Positions 9,140 to 19,498 of a stretch of 64,000 nt of DNA are shown here, in pieces (position 1 is the stretch's first letter; each line of letters starts with the position of its first letter). The translations under genes were made by a program, and so were the position numbers. The notes under the pieces were generated by a model that was not told where the DNA came from, ran no database searches, and saw nothing but the letters and a program-made list of their open reading frames with translations. Source of the stretch: Kordiimonadaceae bacterium UBA4441. Lineage in GTDB: Bacteria; Pseudomonadota; Alphaproteobacteria; Sphingomonadales; Emcibacteraceae. The DNA lies in contig DGPL01000001.1 of NCBI GenBank assembly GCA_002390425.1, positions 2,553-66,552 of the forward strand, given 5' to 3'.

Positions 9140-11002
9140 ATGTTACAAATTACCGACCTCACATACCGCATTGCCGGAAAATTATTACTGGATAATGCAA
9201 GCGTCACTGTCCCCGACGGCCATAAAATCGGCATTGTCGGCAAAAATGGTGCCGGTAAAACCACGCTTTATAAATTGATTTTGGGTGAATTGGAAAGCGA
9301 CGACGGCAACATCCGCGTCCGCAAAAACGCGGTTGTCGGTCAAGTTGCACAAGAAGCACCAGGTGGCCCGGAAACCCTGCTTGAAACGGTGCTTGCGTCA
9401 CATAAAGAAATGAATGCCTTAAACGCAGAGGCCGAAACGTGCCAAGATCCAGACCGCATAGCCGCCATTCATGAACGATTAGCCGATATCGGCGCCTACG
9501 AAGCAGAAGCCCGCGCGGCCAGCATTCTTTCCGGACTTGGATTTGATGATGCGGCACAAAGACGTGCGTGCAGCGAATTTTCCGGCGGGTGGCGCATGCG
9601 TGTCGCCCTTGCGTGTACGCTCTTCACGCAACCTGATTTACTGCTTCTTGATGAACCGACAAACTATCTTGATCTTGAAGGGGTACTTTGGCTTGAAAAC
9701 TTTATCAGGAATTACCCTTATACTATCCTGATCATTAGCCATGACCGTGACTTACTCAATAGTTCAACAAGTGCGATTGTTCATTTGGAACAAAAAAAGC
9801 TTACCTTTTATGGTGGTAATTTCGAAAAATTTGAAAAAACATATCGTGAGCAACGGGAACTTCAACGCGCAGCGATAAAAAAACAAACCGCAGAACGTGA
9901 ACATATTCAGAAATATGTCGACCGTTTCCGCTATAAAGCCAGCAAAGCAAAACAAGCCCAAAGCCGCCTTAAAATGTTAGAACGGATGGAACCGCTTGCG
10001 GCACTTGCTGAAGAGCACACCGTGCAATTTAATTTTCCAAATCCGGCAGAACTTGCCCCGCCACTGATCACAATGGATAAACTTGCGGTCGGTTACGAAG
10101 AAGGCAAACCGATTTTAAGAAACCTATCCTTACGCATTGATATGGAAGACCGTATTGCGCTTCTTGGTCAAAATGGTAACGGTAAATCAACTTTTGCAAA
10201 ACTTTTATCGGACCGATTAAAAGCGATGGATGGCTCAATCGTAAGGTCACGCAAATTAGGTATTGGTTATTTCGCACAGCATCAAACCGATGAGCTTGAC
10301 CCAAATGGCACCCCCCTTACCCATCTTGTGGAATTGATGAAGGGAAAAACGACCACTCAAGTTCGTGCCCGCCTTGGCGTTTTTGGTTTTGGTGTTGATA
10401 AAGCCGATAATAAAATTTCGACCCTTTCTGGCGGTGAAAAAGCGCGTCTTTTATTCGCGCTTATGAGCTTTAATGCGCCGCAGATGATTATTCTTGATGA
10501 ACCAACCAACCATTTGGATATGGATAGCCGACAATCATTGATCCACGCCATCAATGAATATGAAGGCGCGGTTATCCTGATCAGCCATGATAGTTATTTG
10601 GTTGAAGCTTGCGCCGACCGCATCATGGTCGTTGATAAAGGCACGATTTCAAATTTTGATGGTGATTTGAATGACTATAAGAAATTAGTGCTGACGAAAA
10701 AAGTAGGCCCACCCAAAAAAGAGAAAAAAGAAAAATCCGTTAAACCGCAAAAGAAGACGGGCGATGTTGAACTTAAAAAAATGCGCGCCGATCATAAGGA
10801 AGCGGAAAAACAGGTTGAATTTTTAACCAAAGAAATTAAAAAATATAATAAGGCACTAACAAATCCTAAGCTTTATAATCAAAAAGATCCAAATGCGGCC
10901 AAGGCTTTAAGACAATTTACCAAAGAAAAGGCTGATCTTGAAACCAAACTTGAAAAAGTTGAAGAGCTATGGATGTCATTGGAAGAAAAAATAAACGCCT
11001 AG
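9140..11002 (+). CDS. ABC-F family ATPase (YheS-like)
   Basis: Soluble protein of two ABC cassettes in one chain without membrane segments, the layout of ABC-F translation factors that bind the ribosomal E site. From ATG 9140 (620 aa): first Walker A GKNGAGKTT near residue 36, signature FSGGWRMRVALA, Walker B LLLDEPTNYLD; a linker rich in Arg/Lys; second Walker A GQNGNGKST near 345, signature LSGGEKARLLFA, Walker B IILDEPTNHLD; then a lysine-rich tail and a C-terminal coiled coil. The FSGGWRMR signature fits the YheS/Uup-like branch more than EttA, but I cannot assign the subfamily firmly. Divergent from ndk, converging with holC. Confidence 0.85.
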   Translation: MLQITDLTYRIAGKLLLDNASVTVPDGHKIGIVGKNGAGKTTLYKLILGELESDDGNIRVRKNAVVGQVAQEAPGGPETLLETVLASHKEMNALNAEAETCQDPDRIAAIHERLADIGAYEAEARAASILSGLGFDDAAQRRACSEFSGGWRMRVALACTLFTQPDLLLLDEPTNYLDLEGVLWLENFIRNYPYTILIISHDRDLLNSSTSAIVHLEQKKLTFYGGNFEKFEKTYREQRELQRAAIKKQTAEREHIQKYVDRFRYKASKAKQAQSRLKMLERMEPLAALAEEHTVQFNFPNPAELAPPLITMDKLAVGYEEGKPILRNLSLRIDMEDRIALLGQNGNGKSTFAKLLSDRLKAMDGSIVRSRKLGIGYFAQHQTDELDPNGTPLTHLVELMKGKTTTQVRARLGVFGFGVDKADNKISTLSGGEKARLLFALMSFNAPQMIILDEPTNHLDMDSRQSLIHAINEYEGAVILISHDSYLVEACADRIMVVDKGTISNFDGDLNDYKKLVLTKKVGPPKKEKKEKSVKPQKKTGDVELKKMRADHKEAEKQVEFLTKEIKKYNKALTNPKLYNQKDPNAAKALRQFTKEKADLETKLEKVEELWMSLEEKINA

Positions 11003-11445
11003 GCCTTTTTAGTCCAGCCACCGGTTTCCGTTTGCTGCCAATAAGTTAGATCATGTCCGTCAGTTTTATATTTACTCCAACGGCCGCGGGCTTCTTCCAC
11101 CGCCGTTGGGTTATTACCATCAAACATTTCAAGAACACGTTTATAACCATCAAGCATTTCACATGTGGCCCCGTCCGTTAAAACGAGCACATCTGCGCTC
11201 GCAGGGTTATCATCATTTGTGGTGATATAAATGGGTTGATCTTCGGGGTGCTTGCTTTTTTCCGCATCATGGGCGAGAAAGCTTCCTTTATCAAACGTCC
11301 ATAACATTTGATCGATATCATCCATTTCAACGGCACTCGGTACTTTTATCACGGCCTTCATATCCGCTTCCCGCACTTTTGATAAAAGTTTAGGAAGCGC
11401 AACACCAAGTGGTTGAAGGGTTAGATGATAAAAGCTTATTTCCAT
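10999..11445 (-). CDS. holC: DNA polymerase III chi subunit
   Basis: Subunit linking the clamp loader to SSB. The 148-aa protein shows family features: N-terminal ISFYHLT, the stretch KLLSKVREADMKAVIKV, WTFDKGSFLAHD (compare E. coli chi LW-x-x-FxP-H), PIYITT and DVLVLTDG. Lies 14 nt after pepA on the same strand; this pepA-holC pairing is typical of proteobacteria. Its 3' end overlaps the last 4 nt of the convergent ABC-F gene. Confidence 0.9.
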   Translation of the reverse strand: MEISFYHLTLQPLGVALPKLLSKVREADMKAVIKVPSAVEMDDIDQMLWTFDKGSFLAHDAEKSKHPEDQPIYITTNDDNPASADVLVLTDGATCEMLDGYKRVLEMFDGNNPTAVEEARGRWSKYKTDGHDLTYWQQTETGGWTKKA

Positions 11446-11459
11446 TGTTTGATCTTTGC

Positions 11460-12941
11460 TTAATCTTCAAAGTTATCTTTTACGAGGCGATCAAGCAGAC
11501 GAACACCATATCCGGTCGCCCCTTTTTCCGCGACATCGGACGGTTTTTGACGCCATGCCGTCCCGGCAATATCCAAATGAGCCCACGGCACGTCATTGAC
11601 GAACCGATGCAGGAATTGCGCGGCCGTGATGCTTCCGGCATATTTACCGCCAATATTTTTCATATCAGCAATATCAGAATTGATCATTTTATCGTAAGCA
11701 TCACCGATTGGCATGCGCCATAATAATTCATCGACATCTTGTCCTGCTTTATTAAGCATTTCACATAATTCATCACTATTTGAGAACATACCTGCATATT
11801 CCTGACCAAGCGCCACCATCATCGCACCAGTTAAGGTCGCAAGATCAACCATAAATTTTGGCTTATAAGTATCTTGTGTATACCAAAGACAATCCGCAAG
11901 TACGAGGCGCCCTTCGGCGTCCGTGTTAAGAACTTCAATGGTTTGTCCCGACATGGTTCCCACAACATCGCCAGGGCGTTGTGCTGTGCTTGACGGCATA
12001 TTTTCCACAAGTCCAACAACACCAACCACGTTTGCTTTTGCTTTTCTTCCGGCGATTGCCTTCATTGCACCAACAACCGAAGCAGAACCACCCATATCAA
12101 ATTTCATATCGCCCATGCCTGCGCCAGGTTTAAGGGATATACCCCCCGTATCAAATGTGACACCTTTACCAATAAAGGCAACTGGTGCTTCGTCTTTTTT
12201 TGCGGAGCCATTCCAACGCATTATAACCATTAATGATGAACTTGCGCTCCCTTGACCAACACCAAGAAGAGATTCCATTCCGAGCTCTTCCATTTTATCT
12301 TCGTCTAAAATTTCAACCTCGATACCAAGTTTGGTCAAATCTTCGATTTGTGCTGCATAACTTTCCGGATATATCACGTTGCCGGGTTCTGTAACTAAAT
12401 CACGCGCCCAGATCACGCCATCTGCAATTTTTTCAAACTCTTTAAATTCTTCATCGGCTAAATCTGCCTTGTGAGTCAAAAACTCCACGGCTTCAACGGA
12501 CGGTTTTTTAACGTTTTTCTCGGTGGTATAATATTTATCAAATTTATATTGGCGCAATAAAACGCCCATCGCCGCGTGAGAAGCCAGCTGACCTTTAACA
12601 ATTGTGACTTTCTTTTCATTGGAATAAATAAGTTTATTTATAATCTTTCCACCAAGTCGTTCCGAGAGAAGCGGTGTTACTTTTTCCATGTCACCAAGGC
12701 CAACCAATAGAATTCTGCTTGCAGCAACACCCGTTGGCGCCAATACTTCGACCATTTGGCCGAATGACCCTTTAAAATTGGAGGTATCAGCCGCTTTTTT
12801 AAGGGCACCATTCATTGCTTCATCAAGCTGAGCGGCAGGAGGACGAAATTCATAACCCTCTTTATTCTTAGGAGAAAAGACAACCAATGCCCCTTCAATG
12901 TTTGTATATTCGCCATTAATTTCGTTAATTGTTATTTTCAT
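11460..12941 (-). CDS. pepA: Leucyl aminopeptidase (M17)
   Basis: Dizinc cytosolic aminopeptidase removing N-terminal residues; in some bacteria PepA also binds DNA. The 493-aa protein has the two-domain M17 layout. The C-terminal catalytic half carries GKGVTFDTGGISLKPG, KFDMGGSASVVGAM and the signature NTDAEGRLVLAD. The N-terminal macro-like domain is present. The start ATG is followed by KITINEI, the usual beginning. First gene of the pepA-holC unit, divergent from lptD with 156 nt between them. Confidence 0.95.
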   Translation of the reverse strand: MKITINEINGEYTNIEGALVVFSPKNKEGYEFRPPAAQLDEAMNGALKKAADTSNFKGSFGQMVEVLAPTGVAASRILLVGLGDMEKVTPLLSERLGGKIINKLIYSNEKKVTIVKGQLASHAAMGVLLRQYKFDKYYTTEKNVKKPSVEAVEFLTHKADLADEEFKEFEKIADGVIWARDLVTEPGNVIYPESYAAQIEDLTKLGIEVEILDEDKMEELGMESLLGVGQGSASSSLMVIMRWNGSAKKDEAPVAFIGKGVTFDTGGISLKPGAGMGDMKFDMGGSASVVGAMKAIAGRKAKANVVGVVGLVENMPSSTAQRPGDVVGTMSGQTIEVLNTDAEGRLVLADCLWYTQDTYKPKFMVDLATLTGAMMVALGQEYAGMFSNSDELCEMLNKAGQDVDELLWRMPIGDAYDKMINSDIADMKNIGGKYAGSITAAQFLHRFVNDVPWAHLDIAGTAWRQKPSDVAEKGATGYGVRLLDRLVKDNFED

Positions 12942-13097
12942 TTTTGCCTCAATTTCGTCTAGCTTGCATTTTATAGCGTTTCATTAGTTTAAGAGATAAG
13001 GTGAGAATAGTCGCTAATCAAGTGAAATAGGTAACAATATTGTGGATTTTAATTTTATTCGCTGTACCATCGTAAAAAAAATATGTAATTAAAGCCC

Positions 13098-15287
13098 ATG
13101 ATTAAAACTCTAAAAATATTGGTCTTAGCTTTTATTGGTGCTTATGCATGTCTGACGACTGCATCTGCGCAAAATTTACTGACCGAAAATAAACAAATAG
13201 AGTTCGCAGCTGATAAAGTCATATATGACCAAGAAAACAATATAATCACCGCCAGCGGCAATGTAATCCTAAATCAAAGCGGCAATTCGTTAAAAGCAGA
13301 TAAAGTCATATATAATGCCACATCAGGTGAAGTAAGCGCTGAAGGTGGTATTACAATAAATGAAGCTTCCGGTAATATCCTTTATACGGAAAATGCAAAT
13401 TTAAACGGCGACTTAAAAGAAGGTTTTATTAACAACACCCGTGTCATTTTCACAGACGGATCAAAATTAATAGCAAGAACCGGAGAGCGCAAAGGCCAAT
13501 TAACAATATTGCAAAATGCGATTTATTCGCCTTGTGAATTTTGTTTGGAACCTGGCAAAGAAAATCCGACATGGCATATTAAAGCTGATGAAATCACTCA
13601 TGACAGCGATGAAAAAACGATCCGATACAAAAATGTTAGGCTTGAAGTTGCTGGCATTCCAATTCTTTATTCACCATATCTTGCACATCCTGATCCTTCA
13701 GTACGCTCAAGATCCGGATTGCTACCCCCTACTAGATTAGGTAATTCAACAGAACTTGGCGCTTATATCTCTGTCCCATACTTTTTTGATATCAGCCAAT
13801 CACAAGATTTTACATTTGAGCCTATTATAACAAGTCGCGAGGGCATTGTTTTCGCCGGAACTCATAGAAAGCATGTAGGAAATGGCATTTTTACAACCAC
13901 TGCTTCATTCGCAAACGTAAATGAAAGAGATAATAATTTCATTAAAACCGGAGACCGCGAGTTAAGAGGACATATTTTTTCAGCTGGCGAATTTGATTTA
14001 ACCAGCCTCGATAGTCTTGGTGGTGATTGGCAGTGGGACTATGCTGCAAATTGGGTTTCTGATGATACTTATTTAAGACGATATTATAGCGATAATACAG
14101 ACGTACTTGAAAGCCATGCAAAAATAGAACGATTTTGGGATAAAAATTATGCCACTTTTGGTACTTATTTATTTCAAGGGTTGGATAGAGAAGACAATAT
14201 AGATTTTACGCCTCAAGCACTTCCTTCATTTGCATTGAACATGAACCAAGATACTGGCTTTCTTAATAGTAGAGTGACATTTGATGCGAGCGGCATTCAA
14301 ATTTACCGTACTAAAGGTATGCGTAGCAGACGTTTTAGTGCAAAAGCTGGTTGGGAAATTCCTTTTCAATCATCATTGGGGGACTTTTATAATATTTCCG
14401 CGACAGTCAGAAGTGATCTTTATAATAATAGTAATACAGAATTTCCAGATTTCCCACAATATGCAGGAATAGATGGCACACATTCACGATTATTACCAAA
14501 ACTTGCTTTGGATTGGCGCCTGCCATTCTTAAAATCTGGCGAGACAACCAGTCAAGTTATTGAGCCAATGTTCTCTATTATCGTGGCACCAACAAAACCT
14601 AATTTACCAGAAAATGTGGTTAATTTCACTAACGAAGACAGTCGTAATTTCGAATTTGATGAAAACAATCTCTTTAGCCATAATCGTTTTAATGGTTATG
14701 ACCGCTGGGAAGGTGGTACTCGTGTAAACTTTGGTATGAGGTATAATCTCTATACCGATGATATCAATATGACTGCGACCATCGGCCAAAGTGTCAGACT
14801 TAATAATACGGAAACCTTTCCTGTTGGCTCAGGTTATGAAGGTAAAGCCTCTGACTTCGTTGGGCGTGTTGATTTAACGTTAGGAGAATACATTGATTAT
14901 GTTCATCGCTTTAGATTGGACAAAAGAAGTTTTGCGCTTAGACGAAATGAAATGATCCTATCAGGAGGGCCAAAATGGCTCAAAGCATCACTGAGGTATT
15001 TAGACTTAGATTTAAACGATAACAATCAACTTGTCGGCACTGAACTAGAAAATAGACGTGAGATTGGGACTGGACTAAATGTCAACTTTGATGAAAAATG
15101 GTCTGCTCGTGGTTCTTGGGTTAGGAACTTATTAAATGATAAAACAATTTCATATGATGCTGGTATTTTTTATCAAGATGATTGTCTTGAATTTGGCCTT
15201 ACTTATGAAAGACGTTTTACTTCGGATCGTGATATTGCACCCTCAAATATCATATTCTTCAAAATTGTTTTGAAAAACTTAGGATAA
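13098..15287 (+). CDS. lptD: LPS assembly protein LptD
   Basis: Outer-membrane beta-barrel that, with LptE, inserts lipopolysaccharide in the outer leaflet. The 729-aa protein has a cleavable signal peptide (hydrophobic LVLAFIGAYACLTT, then SAQ), an N-terminal OstA/LptA-like jellyroll with repeats such as ADKVIYDQENNIITASGNV, and a long C-terminal barrel rich in alternating aromatic residues. The cysteine pair CEFC at about 148 and a late cysteine (DDCLEF) may form disulfides of the kind that mature LptD in E. coli. Leads the lptD-surA-pdxA-rsmA cluster. Confidence 0.92.
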   Translation: MIKTLKILVLAFIGAYACLTTASAQNLLTENKQIEFAADKVIYDQENNIITASGNVILNQSGNSLKADKVIYNATSGEVSAEGGITINEASGNILYTENANLNGDLKEGFINNTRVIFTDGSKLIARTGERKGQLTILQNAIYSPCEFCLEPGKENPTWHIKADEITHDSDEKTIRYKNVRLEVAGIPILYSPYLAHPDPSVRSRSGLLPPTRLGNSTELGAYISVPYFFDISQSQDFTFEPIITSREGIVFAGTHRKHVGNGIFTTTASFANVNERDNNFIKTGDRELRGHIFSAGEFDLTSLDSLGGDWQWDYAANWVSDDTYLRRYYSDNTDVLESHAKIERFWDKNYATFGTYLFQGLDREDNIDFTPQALPSFALNMNQDTGFLNSRVTFDASGIQIYRTKGMRSRRFSAKAGWEIPFQSSLGDFYNISATVRSDLYNNSNTEFPDFPQYAGIDGTHSRLLPKLALDWRLPFLKSGETTSQVIEPMFSIIVAPTKPNLPENVVNFTNEDSRNFEFDENNLFSHNRFNGYDRWEGGTRVNFGMRYNLYTDDINMTATIGQSVRLNNTETFPVGSGYEGKASDFVGRVDLTLGEYIDYVHRFRLDKRSFALRRNEMILSGGPKWLKASLRYLDLDLNDNNQLVGTELENRREIGTGLNVNFDEKWSARGSWVRNLLNDKTISYDAGIFYQDDCLEFGLTYERRFTSDRDIAPSNIIFFKIVLKNLG

Positions 15288-15397
15288 TTATGGTTTGTTT
15301 GATATAAAATGAACATAATTATGGATCAAAATTTCATTTAGATATATAAGAAGATCTTTAAAATATTATTTATGTCTATAAGGATATTTAAATAGTC

Positions 15398-16693
15398 ATG
15401 GTTTTTAAAATTTGTCGAAATATTAGTATGAGAATAATGATAGTTTTTTGCAGTACTTTCCTGGCTTCAAAAGCAACATTAATGGCACAAACACAACAAG
15501 ATCTTGATGATATCCAGCAAATTGTAGCACTCGTTAATGATGACGTTATCTCATTATATGATTTAAACCAGAGAGCACTATTGCTTGCCTTGTTTACTGG
15601 ACAGAACCAAATATCACCAGAACAAATGCAGGTTTTACAAAGACAAGCAATGAATGCCCTTATTGATGATCGTTTAAAAGTTCAAGAATCGGAAGAATTT
15701 GAAGTCAGAATGTCAACGGCTGAACTTGAAGATTCATTTGCCAATTATGCTAATCAATTAGGTTTAAGTGCTGAAGCACTTGAAGAACAACTATCACTTG
15801 CAGGGATACAAAAACAATCTTTAATCCAACAAATTAACGGTTCACTTTCTTGGCAAGGTATCGTTCAAGGCTTGTTAAAGCCTCAAGTAAACATTACTGA
15901 TGATGAAGTATATAATGCCATTGAATCATTAGAAAGTAACAAAGGGAAATTTCAATATCAAGTCAGTGAGATTTTTATCCTCGTTACTGATAACGCCCGC
16001 AGACAGGAAAGTCTTGCAACGGCCAATACAATTTACGAACAATTACAATCTGGTGTGCCATTTACCGCTCTAGCTCAACAGTTTTCTCAATCGTCCACTG
16101 CCGCAGTAGGTGGTGACATGGGCCTAGTAATGGAAGAAAACTTACCAGTAGAAGTTAGAGAGAAAATTGTAACAATGGAAAAAGGTGAAATTTCTCAACC
16201 TGTCGAAACTGAAGATGGTATATATATCTTACAAGTTACTGATAAGTCACAAATTCTTACAATTACAGAAGATGACACAATAATTAATGTTAAATTTTTT
16301 CTGTTTGAATCTACGGAAGAAGAACTCGCACAAAATAATACTTTTCAGAAATTGTCCACTCATTTTGGATCAGAAAAAATATGTCAATCACCTATAGAAA
16401 TTGGAGCTGAGTTAGGTGCTGTTGAAGCGAATGAACTCAGTATAAATAGAATTGGCAGTCTACCCGATCAGATCAAAAATAGTCTACTACCATTAGAAAT
16501 AGGATATGGTACAAATTTAATTGAAGATCCTGATGGAATGGTATCTTATGTATTATGTGAAAAGAGAATACCTGAAGTTAACGTCCCTGACTTTGATGCT
16601 ATGTTAGCCAATATGACGAACAGTCGCTTACAGCTTTTTGCGACACGTCATTTACGTGATTTGAGACGTGATGCCATTATTGATTTCAGATAA
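15398..16693 (+). CDS. surA: SurA-like periplasmic chaperone / PPIase
   Basis: Periplasmic chaperone for outer-membrane proteins; its neighbour LptD is a known SurA client. The 431-aa protein has an N-terminal signal segment (IMIVFCSTFLASKATLMAQ), a SurA_N domain beginning QQIVALVNDDVISLYDLNQRA, and one parvulin rotamase domain at roughly residues 185-285 (VSEIFILV through GGDMGLVMEENLP to EDGIYILQV). As in most alphaproteobacteria I see only one clear parvulin domain, against two in E. coli. AAGGA lies 14 nt before ATG 15398; the ATG at 15428 has no site. Lies 110 nt after lptD. Confidence 0.85.
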   Translation: MVFKICRNISMRIMIVFCSTFLASKATLMAQTQQDLDDIQQIVALVNDDVISLYDLNQRALLLALFTGQNQISPEQMQVLQRQAMNALIDDRLKVQESEEFEVRMSTAELEDSFANYANQLGLSAEALEEQLSLAGIQKQSLIQQINGSLSWQGIVQGLLKPQVNITDDEVYNAIESLESNKGKFQYQVSEIFILVTDNARRQESLATANTIYEQLQSGVPFTALAQQFSQSSTAAVGGDMGLVMEENLPVEVREKIVTMEKGEISQPVETEDGIYILQVTDKSQILTITEDDTIINVKFFLFESTEEELAQNNTFQKLSTHFGSEKICQSPIEIGAELGAVEANELSINRIGSLPDQIKNSLLPLEIGYGTNLIEDPDGMVSYVLCEKRIPEVNVPDFDAMLANMTNSRLQLFATRHLRDLRRDAIIDFR

Positions 16694-16706
16694 TTGAGAT
16701 AACAAT

Positions 16707-17753
16707 ATGGAGGGAACAAAAAATAAACTTCCTATTGCCGTCACGATCGGTGAACCTTCAGGAATTGGCCCTGAAGTCTTAATTAAATCATGGTTTAAAC
16801 GCCGTGAACACTCTATCCCACCATTTTTTGTTATCGGAAGCCCCGATATCATTCAAAAGCATGCCCAACAAATCAGACTGCCAATTCCATTAGAAGTTAT
16901 TGAGCATCCAAGCGAAGCAATTGAAATATATAATCGATGTCTCCCTATTGTTGATTTGGGGCTTGATAGCGATTTTCATTTCGCCGTTCCTGGTCAAAAT
17001 ACTGCTGAAACAGTTATCAAAGCAATTGATTGTGCCGTGGATTTTATCATGAGAGGGCAAGCGCGTGCTATGGCCACCGCGCCTATACATAAAGCGGCTT
17101 TATATAGTGCAGGGTTTACCAGTCCCGGACATACTGAATATCTCGCAGAACAAGTACAAAAGCATATTGGACAAGAATTCCAGTCGGTTATGATGCTCGC
17201 GAGTGAGGAATTATGTGTAGTGCCGCTTACGATCCATGAGCCACTTCATAAAGTACCTGAATTAATCAATCATGCTTTACTGGTTAGAACGATCAGAACC
17301 ATACATGATAGTATGAAAAAATACTTTGGATTAGCATCCCCAAGAATAGTTGTGAGTGGTTTAAATCCTCATGCAGGTGAAAATAATTCTATGGGTACAG
17401 AAGACAGTCAAATTATCGCACCCGCCATCGAAGCCATCCAAAAACAAGGCATTGATGTTAAAGGCCCTCTCCCGGCGGACACCATGTTTCATAAGGCGGC
17501 AAGAGCACAATATGATGTTGCGCTTTGCATGTATCACGATCAGGCGCTTATCCCTATCAAGACGATAGATTTTGATGCTGGCGTTAATGTTACACTCGGA
17601 TTGCCGATTGTGAGAACATCACCAGATCATGGCACTGCCCTTAATATTGCAGGACGCGGAACAGCAAACCCAACTAGTATGATAAATTCATTAAAGCTTG
17701 CGGATCGCATGTCAAAAAATATATCGCCATTCGAAATGATCCACGATGTATGA
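16707..17753 (+). CDS. pdxA: 4-hydroxythreonine-4-phosphate dehydrogenase
   Basis: NAD-dependent oxidation and decarboxylation of 4-phosphohydroxythreonine in pyridoxal phosphate synthesis. The 348-aa protein opens with VTIGEPSGIGPEVLIK and shows the metal-binding residues expected for PdxA: HTEYLAE, SGLNPHAGE and CMYHDQALIPIKT, then GLPIVRTSPDHGTA near the C-terminus. Lies 13 nt after surA and overlaps rsmA by 8 nt; the surA-pdxA-rsmA order is widely conserved. Confidence 0.96.
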   Translation: MEGTKNKLPIAVTIGEPSGIGPEVLIKSWFKRREHSIPPFFVIGSPDIIQKHAQQIRLPIPLEVIEHPSEAIEIYNRCLPIVDLGLDSDFHFAVPGQNTAETVIKAIDCAVDFIMRGQARAMATAPIHKAALYSAGFTSPGHTEYLAEQVQKHIGQEFQSVMMLASEELCVVPLTIHEPLHKVPELINHALLVRTIRTIHDSMKKYFGLASPRIVVSGLNPHAGENNSMGTEDSQIIAPAIEAIQKQGIDVKGPLPADTMFHKAARAQYDVALCMYHDQALIPIKTIDFDAGVNVTLGLPIVRTSPDHGTALNIAGRGTANPTSMINSLKLADRMSKNISPFEMIHDV

Positions 17754-18594
17754 GGACGGCTTGCCGCCTCTGCGCGATGTAATTAACGAATATGAATTAC
17801 AAGCAAAAAAATCATTAGGCCAAAACTTTTTAACTGACCTAAATCTTACCAGCAAAATTGCAAGATCCGCAGGTGATCTAGAAAATTCAATCATTTATGA
17901 AGTCGGCCCAGGCCCAGGTGCATTGACAAGAGGGTTACTTATGAACGGTGCCAGCCGAGTTGTTGCTGTAGAGATGGACCATCGCTGCATTACTGCCCTT
18001 TCAAATGTTTCTGAATCTTATGATGGCGCTTTAACAGTTCATGAAGGCGATGCAATGAAAATTGATGAACTAAGCCTCATTGGGGAAACGAACGGCAAAG
18101 ACATCCATATCATTGCAAACCTTCCTTATAATGTTGGTACAGCACTTCTGGTAAAATGGATGACTTGTGAAAAATGGAAGCCATGGTTTAAATCATTAAC
18201 ATTAATGTTTCAAAAAGAAGTTGGGGAACGTATTGTTGCAATTCCCAAAACCAAAGCTTACGGAAGATTATCTGTACTTTGTCAATATCGAGCCGATTGT
18301 AAAATTTTATTTGATATTCCGAGACAAGCATTTATTCCACCGCCTAAGGTAACATCATGTATCGTTCAAATTACGCCCCGCGATGAAGACGAAAATGCAC
18401 CAGCACAAAAAACCATTGAACGTGTTGTTTCCGCCGCCTTTAATCAACGCCGAAAAATGCTACGCGCAAGCTTAAAAGGGTTAGGCGTTGACCCCTTACC
18501 TAAATTGAATGCCTCCTCAATAAAGGAAACAGCCAGAGCAGAAGAACTTTCAATTGACGACTTTTGTCGTCTGGCATTAGAATATCAAAAATAA
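17746..18594 (+). CDS. rsmA: 16S rRNA dimethyladenosine transferase
   Basis: Dimethylates two adjacent adenosines in the 3' terminal hairpin of 16S rRNA late in small-subunit assembly. The 282-aa protein has KKSLGQNFLTD near the N-terminus, SAM motif I VGPGPGALTRGLL, motif IV NLPYNVGTALL (catalytic NLPY) and the C-terminal helical domain with FNQRRKMLRASLKG. ATG 17746 lies within the end of pdxA, giving an 8-nt overlap, so translational coupling is likely. Confidence 0.96.
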   Translation: MYEDGLPPLRDVINEYELQAKKSLGQNFLTDLNLTSKIARSAGDLENSIIYEVGPGPGALTRGLLMNGASRVVAVEMDHRCITALSNVSESYDGALTVHEGDAMKIDELSLIGETNGKDIHIIANLPYNVGTALLVKWMTCEKWKPWFKSLTLMFQKEVGERIVAIPKTKAYGRLSVLCQYRADCKILFDIPRQAFIPPPKVTSCIVQITPRDEDENAPAQKTIERVVSAAFNQRRKMLRASLKGLGVDPLPKLNASSIKETARAEELSIDDFCRLALEYQK

Positions 18595-18607
18595 TCGAGG
18601 GAATATT

Positions 18608-19498
18608 ATGGATATTGTTCAATCTGGTATTTTAGAAGAAGAAACTCAACTAGCGCGTTATATAACATTTGCAGTTTCTAATAATGAAAACATCATTCAA
18701 ACCTTGAAAAATTTAGCAGATATAATTGATACATCGACATGCGTCATCGGTATCGGGAAAAACATTTTAAACAAAATCAATTGTAATGTTCCTGAATTAA
18801 GGACTATGCCAACTTATTCAGTTGGCGACTTGGAAATCCCCTCTACACCCGATGACCTTTGGGTATGGCTACGTGGAAATGACCGCGGAAAATTATTTCA
18901 TCAATCACGAAAGATAGAAGAAATATGCCTTCCTGCTTTTGAAATCACCAGTGCGATTGATAGCTTCCAATATGATCAAAACCGCGATTTAAGTGGTTAC
19001 GAGGACGGAACTGAAAACCCACATGGGGAAGACGCAATAAATGCAGCAATCTTGCTAGAAGGCGATAATGGAATAATTGGCAGCAGTTTTGTCGCAGTGC
19101 AGCAATGGGTGCATGATTTTGAAATTCTTGATGAGATGAGCGTTGAGGAAAAAGATGATGCGATCGGTCGCCACATCAGTGATAATGAAGAATATGATGC
19201 CCCAACATCAGCGCACGTTAAACGGTCCGCGCAAGAAGACTTTTATCCAGAAGCTTTTATGTTAAGACGTTCTTTGCCATGGGCCATGGGTATGGATGGA
19301 GGACTAATGTTTGTAGCATTTGGAAATTCATTTGATGCTTTCGAAGCCATTATGGAACGGATGGTCGGCGAAGATGATGGCATTGTCGATGCACTTTTTA
19401 AATTCACAACCCCAATAACAGGATCTTATTATTGGTGCCCCCCTGTAAAAAATGGGAAGCTGAATTTAAGTGCTTTAGGATCAAATTTTACCAAATAA
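18608..19498 (+). CDS. DyP-type haem peroxidase
   Basis: Predicted dye-decolourising peroxidase. The family motif GxxDG appears as GYEDGTENP at residues 130-138, including the distal Asp. A later histidine in SAHVKRS (about 203) is a good candidate for the proximal haem ligand, and the RRSLPW arginine fits the distal arginine. No Tat signal is visible, so it is probably cytosolic or carried by an encapsulin; no encapsulin gene is present in the window. GAGGGA precedes the ATG by about 6 nt. Lies 13 nt after rsmA and its end overlaps the convergent LysE gene by 18 nt. The physiological substrate is unknown. Confidence 0.85.
   Translation: MDIVQSGILEEETQLARYITFAVSNNENIIQTLKNLADIIDTSTCVIGIGKNILNKINCNVPELRTMPTYSVGDLEIPSTPDDLWVWLRGNDRGKLFHQSRKIEEICLPAFEITSAIDSFQYDQNRDLSGYEDGTENPHGEDAINAAILLEGDNGIIGSSFVAVQQWVHDFEILDEMSVEEKDDAIGRHISDNEEYDAPTSAHVKRSAQEDFYPEAFMLRRSLPWAMGMDGGLMFVAFGNSFDAFEAIMERMVGEDDGIVDALFKFTTPITGSYYWCPPVKNGKLNLSALGSNFTK

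Noticed and set aside
9204..9557. 117-residue Arg-rich frame opposite the ABC-F gene
   Set aside because: Composition (Arg/His/Phe-rich) is that of an antisense shadow; no start signal.
11923..12255. 110-residue frame opposite pepA
   Set aside because: Lies within the catalytic part of pepA, no motif or start signal; shadow frame.
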